From an uncultured Myxococcales bacterium (GTDB lineage Bacteria; Myxococcota_A; UBA9042), in NCBI GenBank assembly GCA_903917305.1, contig CAIXAA010000375.1, positions 1 to 10,846 on the forward strand: DNA of 10,846 nucleotides. The letters run 5' to 3'. Position 1 is the first letter of the stretch; each line of letters opens with the position of its first letter. The notes under the pieces are model-generated. The model was given only the letters and a program-made list of their open reading frames with translations. It had not been told where the DNA came from and ran no database searches. This document shows, one piece after another, positions 7,350 through 10,846 of the stretch. The position numbers and the translations under genes were made by a program.

Positions 7350-7355
7350 CTAGAG

Positions 7356-7847
7356 ATGAACCTGATTCCGTGGCGTTCCAATCCAATCGCGCGTCGCATC
7401 GACAGTCCTCTGTCCGCCCTGCAGCAGGACATCGACCGCCTGTTCGACCAGTTCCTGACCGCGCCGCTGCTGCCGGACGTGCTGAACGCCCCGCTCGCCA
7501 ACGTCGTCAACTTCTACCCGCGCATGGACATTCGCGACACGGAGGCCGGCATGCAGCTGACCGCCGAGCTGCCGGGCATGACGGAGAAGGACCTCGACAT
7601 CTCCGTGCAGGACAACCAGCTTGTCGTGCGCGGCGAGAAGAAGACCGAATACGACCGCACCAGCGAAGGTTGGCGGGTGGCGGAGCGCTCCTACGGCAAG
7701 TTCGAGCGCTACATCGACCTCGGCACCGATCTCGACGGCGAGAAGGCCCAGGCTTCGTTCAAGAACGGCATCCTGACGCTCAGCGTGCCGCGCAAGGAAG
7801 GCGTCAAGCGCAACGTCCGCAAGATCAAGGTCGCGGCGGAGCACTGA
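7356..7847 (+). CDS. Hsp20/alpha-crystallin small heat-shock protein
   Basis: Predicted 163-residue ATP-independent chaperone that forms oligomers and holds unfolding cytoplasmic proteins for refolding. The start is fixed by AGGAGG six bases upstream. The N-terminal arm (1-53) contains the usual DIDRLFDQFL helix. The alpha-crystallin domain spans about 54-148: PRMDIRDTEAGMQLTAELPG at its start (AELPGM 70-75), QDNQLVVRGEKK, the long loop with YGKFERYIDL, and the characteristic NGILTLSVPR (Gly138-Ile139-Leu140). The C-terminal tail has an I-x-V motif (Ile157-Val159, in KIKVA), the usual oligomerisation contact. Length and all landmarks are normal for bacterial class A-like Hsp20. It is divergent from the GH13 gene and followed after 76 bases by the Cys-module gene, which has its own promoter candidate, so it is likely monocistronic. 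Confidence 0.96.
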   Translation: MNLIPWRSNPIARRIDSPLSALQQDIDRLFDQFLTAPLLPDVLNAPLANVVNFYPRMDIRDTEAGMQLTAELPGMTEKDLDISVQDNQLVVRGEKKTEYDRTSEGWRVAERSYGKFERYIDLGTDLDGEKAQASFKNGILTLSVPRKEGVKRNVRKIKVAAEH

Positions 7848-7861
7848 AGCAAGGCGGGCGA

Positions 7862-7889
7862 TGGACAAGGCGACGGTGATGGCTAGACT
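7862..7889 (+). promoter_or_regulatory. Candidate promoter TGGACA-N16-TAGACT for the Cys-module protein
   Basis: TGGACA (7862-7867; one mismatch to TTGACA) and TAGACT (7884-7889) are 16 bases apart. The -10 begins 40 bases before the ATG at 7924, closely matching the elements at 3217 and 9027. Its position argues against using the in-frame ATG at 7861, which would place the promoter inside the coding region. Confidence 0.52.
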
Positions 7890-7923
7890 GCGGCGGCGCG
7901 CTTCTCGCACCTGGGAGTCTGTC

Positions 7924-9000
7924 ATGCCTCGTCTTGTCCTCGCTCTCGCTGCCATTGCCACTTTGTTCATGTCTCACACGGCCTTTGCCGATATCGGCGC
8001 GGCCGATGCCGGCTCGACGTCCTCGGACGCCGGCGCCTATGACGCCGATGCCGGTGCTTCCGACGCCGATGACGCCTACGACGCCTACGATGGCACGGAC
8101 GACACGACACCGGGCTGCTACAACGACGCCGACTGCGGCCCTTGCGGCGCGTGCATCAGCGGCCAGTGCGAAGGCCTGGGCGTCGTTGCCTGCTACGGCG
8201 CGGGTGATTGCGCTCCCGGCATGACGTGCCAGATCGACGCCGCCGCGCCCTGCAAGAACGCGTGCGTTTCCACCGCCCCCACCTGCACCACTCCAGGCGA
8301 TTGCCCCAAGTGCAACAACTGCGTGGCCGGCAAGTGCGAAGCCGCGCTGGCCTTCACGTGCACGACGGACGCCGAATGCGGATCCGGCAACATGTGCGTC
8401 AAGCTGGAGTGCTCCAGCAGTTGCGCGCCCAAGCCGGAGTGCGTGCTCGACGCCGACTGCGGCGCCTGCGCCGGCTGCGTGGGCGGCAAGTGCAAGGGCA
8501 TGGGCGGGGTGGCGTGCACGGCCGCGGGCGGCTGCGGCGCGGGCATGACCTGCAAGGTGGACGCGGCGGCGCCCTGCAAGAACACCTGCGTCGTGGTGCC
8601 TGGCACGGATGCCGGCTCGACGGATTCCACATCGACGGACACGACTTCGGTGGACACCGGCGCGGACAGCCAGGCTCAAGTCGACACGGGCGCGGACAGC
8701 CAGCCGCAGGTCGACATCGGCACGGACACCAACGTGCCGGTGCAGCCCGACGTCGTCGTGGGCAAGGACGTCGCCACGGGCGCCGACGCGCTCGCGGGCG
8801 CGGACGGCGGCAGCACCGGCAGCGACGGCAGCGGCGCGGACGGCAGCCAGGCTTCCGACGCCAGCAGCCCGATCGGTTCCTACACGCCGCCGCCGGTGAG
8901 CGCTTGCTCGGCTGCGCGCGTCGGCCACGCCGGCGGCTGGGCGTTGGCGGCGTTGCTGCTCGGCTTTGCGCTGGTCCTGCGCCGCCGTCGCGCCGCCTGA
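7924..9000 (+). CDS. Secreted protein with three Cys-rich modules and MYXO-CTERM-like anchor, function unknown
   Basis: Predicted 358-residue cell-surface protein. The start at 7924 has GGGAG (7913-7917) six bases upstream and yields a proper signal peptide cut after Ala22 (SHTAFA, then DIG). Residues 23-63 are an Asp/Ala/Gly-rich acidic linker. Residues about 66-225 hold three Cys-rich modules, each starting C-x2-C-x2-C-x4-C and continuing x7-C-x5-C-x5-C, then a last Cys pair; all Cys probably form disulphides. Residues about 227-320 are a second acidic Thr/Asp/Ser/Gly-rich linker with a ten-residue repeat, which could bind calcium or simply act as a flexible spacer. The C-terminus (Cys328, hydrophobic 337-352, RRRRAA) resembles MYXO-CTERM, as in the protease at 1-1782, suggesting the same anchoring or processing machinery. 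I do not recognise the modules; an adhesin or structural surface role is only a guess. Confidence 0.85.
   Translation: MPRLVLALAAIATLFMSHTAFADIGAADAGSTSSDAGAYDADAGASDADDAYDAYDGTDDTTPGCYNDADCGPCGACISGQCEGLGVVACYGAGDCAPGMTCQIDAAAPCKNACVSTAPTCTTPGDCPKCNNCVAGKCEAALAFTCTTDAECGSGNMCVKLECSSSCAPKPECVLDADCGACAGCVGGKCKGMGGVACTAAGGCGAGMTCKVDAAAPCKNTCVVVPGTDAGSTDSTSTDTTSVDTGADSQAQVDTGADSQPQVDIGTDTNVPVQPDVVVGKDVATGADALAGADGGSTGSDGSGADGSQASDASSPIGSYTPPPVSACSAARVGHAGGWALAALLLGFALVLRRRRAA
8134..8589 (+). repeat. Three tandem Cys-rich coding modules (A-B-A' pattern)
   Basis: Modules begin at Cys71, Cys127 and Cys179 of the protein. All share C-x2-C-x2-C-x4-C-x7-C-x5-C-x5-C. The first (8134-8265) and third (8458-8589) are much closer to each other, sharing GMTC, DAAAPCKN and the final C-x3-C, while the middle one has a shorter and different ending (VKLECSSSC). 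This suggests that a two-module block was duplicated in part, or that the outer copies were homogenised. Confidence 0.75.
8653..8742 (+). repeat. 30-base repeat encoding DTGADSQxQV in the acidic linker
   Basis: Bases 8653-8682 and 8683-8712 encode DTGADSQAQV and DTGADSQPQV; a third degenerate copy (8713-8742) encodes DIGTDTNVPV. The first two copies are near-identical at DNA level apart from a few mostly third-position or single-codon changes. In-frame copy changes would alter linker length only. Confidence 0.75.
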
Positions 9001-9026
9001 TCGCCAGGCGACCTCTTCATCCACCT

Positions 9027-9054
9027 TTGCAATTGGGACGCGACGGATTAGACT
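9027..9054 (+). promoter_or_regulatory. Candidate promoter TTGCAA-N16-TAGACT for the chagasin lipoprotein
   Basis: TTGCAA (9027-9032) and TAGACT (9049-9054) are 16 bases apart and the -10 begins 44 bases before the ATG at 9093. The element sits in the 92-base gap after the Cys-module gene, so the chagasin gene probably has its own transcript. The TAGACT box and its distance match those at 3241 and 7884. Confidence 0.5.
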
Positions 9055-9092
9055 CGCGCTCCCGCGGGTTGATCCGCCGATCAGGCAACACC

Positions 9093-9845
9093 ATGAAAAG
9101 CCTTTCTTTCGCCCTCGTCCTCTCCCTCGGTCTGTCGTCCATCGGCTGCGCCGCGACGGAACCGGCCGCGTCCGAAGACGCCGATCTCAAGGCGGCGACC
9201 ACGCTGACGGAGAAGGACGACGGCCGCACCGTGTCGTACAACGAAGGCCAGTCCGTCATCGTCGCGTTGGCGAGCAACCCGAGCACCGGCTACGACTGGG
9301 CGGTCACCGCGACGGACAAGACCTTCGGCTACCCCGTCACCACCAAGTTCGTCGCGAGCTCGAGCAAGATCGGCGCGGGCGGCACCACCAAGCTGACATG
9401 GGCGACCAAGGGCGCGCTGTCGATGGTGGGCAAGCACGCGATCGAGCTGTCGTATCAGCGCTCCTGGGAGAAGAAGCCGACCAAGGTCCTGCACTTCGTC
9501 ATCGAGATCCTGGCCGCCGGTGCGCTCAAGCCGGTGCGGCTGACCGACGCCAACAACAAGGGAAGCGCCAGCGCCAAGGCCGGGCAGGACGTCATCGTGT
9601 CCCTCTCGAGCAATCCTTCGACCGGCTACTCCTGGTCCTTGGTCAACGCCGACAAGAGCTTCGCCCCGGTCGAGACGTTCGAGTCGACCAGCAACGCCGT
9701 GGGCGCCGGCGGCTTCCAGGTGTTCACGTGGAAGACGACGGGCGCTGCGGCGCTCGGCGCGCACCAGGTCACGCTGAACTACCAGCGCGCCGGCGACACG
9801 TCGCCGACCAAGACCTTCACGTTCAGCGTCACGGTCGCGAAGTAG
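9093..9845 (+). CDS. Lipoprotein with two tandem chagasin-type (I42) cysteine protease inhibitor domains
   Basis: Predicted 250-residue envelope lipoprotein. Chagasin-family (MEROPS I42) domains inhibit papain-like C1 cysteine proteases by inserting three loops into the active-site cleft. The signal peptide MKSLSFALVLSLGLSSIGC places the lipidated residue at Cys19; the lipobox SIGC is slightly unusual with Ser at -3. Domain 1 (about 34-140) has the loop motifs NPSTGYDW (62-69), GAGG (94-97) and RSW (123-125), matching the family's NPTTGY, GxGG and RPW/F loops. Domain 2 (about 145-250) has NPSTGYSW (174-181) and GAGG (204-207), but its third loop is RAG (232-234), lacking the aromatic residue. 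The Shine-Dalgarno is weak (AGG at 9083-9085). No cysteine protease gene is adjacent, so the target may be foreign (prey or host) or encoded elsewhere. The fold assignment is firm; the target and activity of domain 2 are unknown. Confidence 0.9.
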   Translation: MKSLSFALVLSLGLSSIGCAATEPAASEDADLKAATTLTEKDDGRTVSYNEGQSVIVALASNPSTGYDWAVTATDKTFGYPVTTKFVASSSKIGAGGTTKLTWATKGALSMVGKHAIELSYQRSWEKKPTKVLHFVIEILAAGALKPVRLTDANNKGSASAKAGQDVIVSLSSNPSTGYSWSLVNADKSFAPVETFESTSNAVGAGGFQVFTWKTTGAAALGAHQVTLNYQRAGDTSPTKTFTFSVTVAK

Positions 9846-9907
9846 CCGCCCTTCGGCCGACTTGCCGATCGCTTGATTCTTTGGCCGCGTCCGCCAATCA
9901 TCGCGGC

Positions 9908-10846
<939 letters not shown>

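Larger units (their letters stand above)
7020..7355. other. Divergent intergenic region between GH13 gene and hsp20
   Basis: These 336 bases hold the 5' ends of two divergent genes. Frames run through part of it on both strands but show only Arg/Ala/Pro-rich composition typical of shadow frames in GC-rich DNA. Towards hsp20 there is a promoter candidate (7245-7272) and a structured leader (7313-7349). On the GH13 side I find a good ribosome binding site (7033-7029) but no convincing promoter. No CIRCE-type inverted repeat (the HrcA operator of heat-shock genes) is present. Confidence 0.6.

Noticed and set aside
7351..7356. TAGAGA next to the hsp20 ATG as a -10 box
   Set aside because: It lies between the Shine-Dalgarno and the start codon, so it cannot drive a transcript that includes the ribosome binding site.
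7861..7923. In-frame ATG at 7861 as start of the Cys-module protein
   Set aside because: It would put Arg-rich residues before the signal peptide and overlap the promoter candidate; ATG 7924 has a good ribosome binding site and a clean signal peptide.
9845..9857. GCCG-CCCTT-CGGC hairpin after the chagasin gene as terminator
   Set aside because: Only four base pairs and no T-tract; too weak to call.
9852..9880. TTCGGC-N17-GATTCT as promoter of the aminotransferase
   Set aside because: Matches the recurrent element poorly (two changes in the -10) and the distance to the ATG is different; not better than chance in a short gap.

Overview
The window is high-GC DNA with dense coding on both strands and looks like a myxobacterium or close relative (Myxococcota). 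Two separate secreted, cysteine-rich proteins end in a MYXO-CTERM-like tail (an isolated Cys, a hydrophobic segment, then four Arg). Asp/Ala/Gly-rich 'DAG/DTG' linkers, chimeric EGF-like modules behind a protease domain, and lipoproteins of unknown function also fit that group. This assignment is inference from protein style; no rRNA, tRNA or marker gene is present.

Layout. 1-2285 (+): the 3' part of an M4 (thermolysin-type) metalloprotease with a long Cys-rich tail, overlapping by 4 bases (ATGA) a small predicted lipoprotein with a Pro-Ala-Asp linker. 2401-3186 (+): a small outer-membrane beta-barrel protein. 3285-5228 (+): a soluble hybrid histidine kinase (PAS-PAS-HisKA-HATPase-REC). 5304-7019 (-): a cytoplasmic GH13 alpha-glucosidase/alpha-amylase-family enzyme, convergent with the kinase. 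7020-7355: divergent intergenic region. 7356-7847 (+): an Hsp20 small heat-shock protein. 7924-9000 (+): a secreted protein with three Cys-rich modules and a MYXO-CTERM-like tail. 9093-9845 (+): a lipoprotein with two tandem chagasin (I42) cysteine-protease inhibitor domains. 9908-10846 (+): a PLP-dependent class I/II aminotransferase cut by the window end.

How the genes relate. Most appear to be independent units, not one pathway. Five of the nine products are predicted to be exported (protease, lipoprotein, barrel, Cys-module protein, chagasin lipoprotein), so the region leans to cell-envelope and extracellular functions, with regulation (kinase), stress (Hsp20) and central metabolism (GH13, aminotransferase) in between. 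Three genes (3285, 7924, 9093) share a promoter-like element with a TAGTCT/TAGACT -10 hexamer placed 40-44 bases before the ATG, and a related TTGACC-N16-CAGACT lies further upstream of hsp20.

I see no mobile element, CRISPR array, RNA gene or phage gene. The most noteworthy items are the recurrent promoter element, the double chagasin protein with a divergent second domain, the regular three-module Cys repeat, the Arg-tail codons that double as a Shine-Dalgarno site, and a possible structured leader covering the hsp20 ribosome binding site. None of these amounts to clear evidence of a new multi-gene system.
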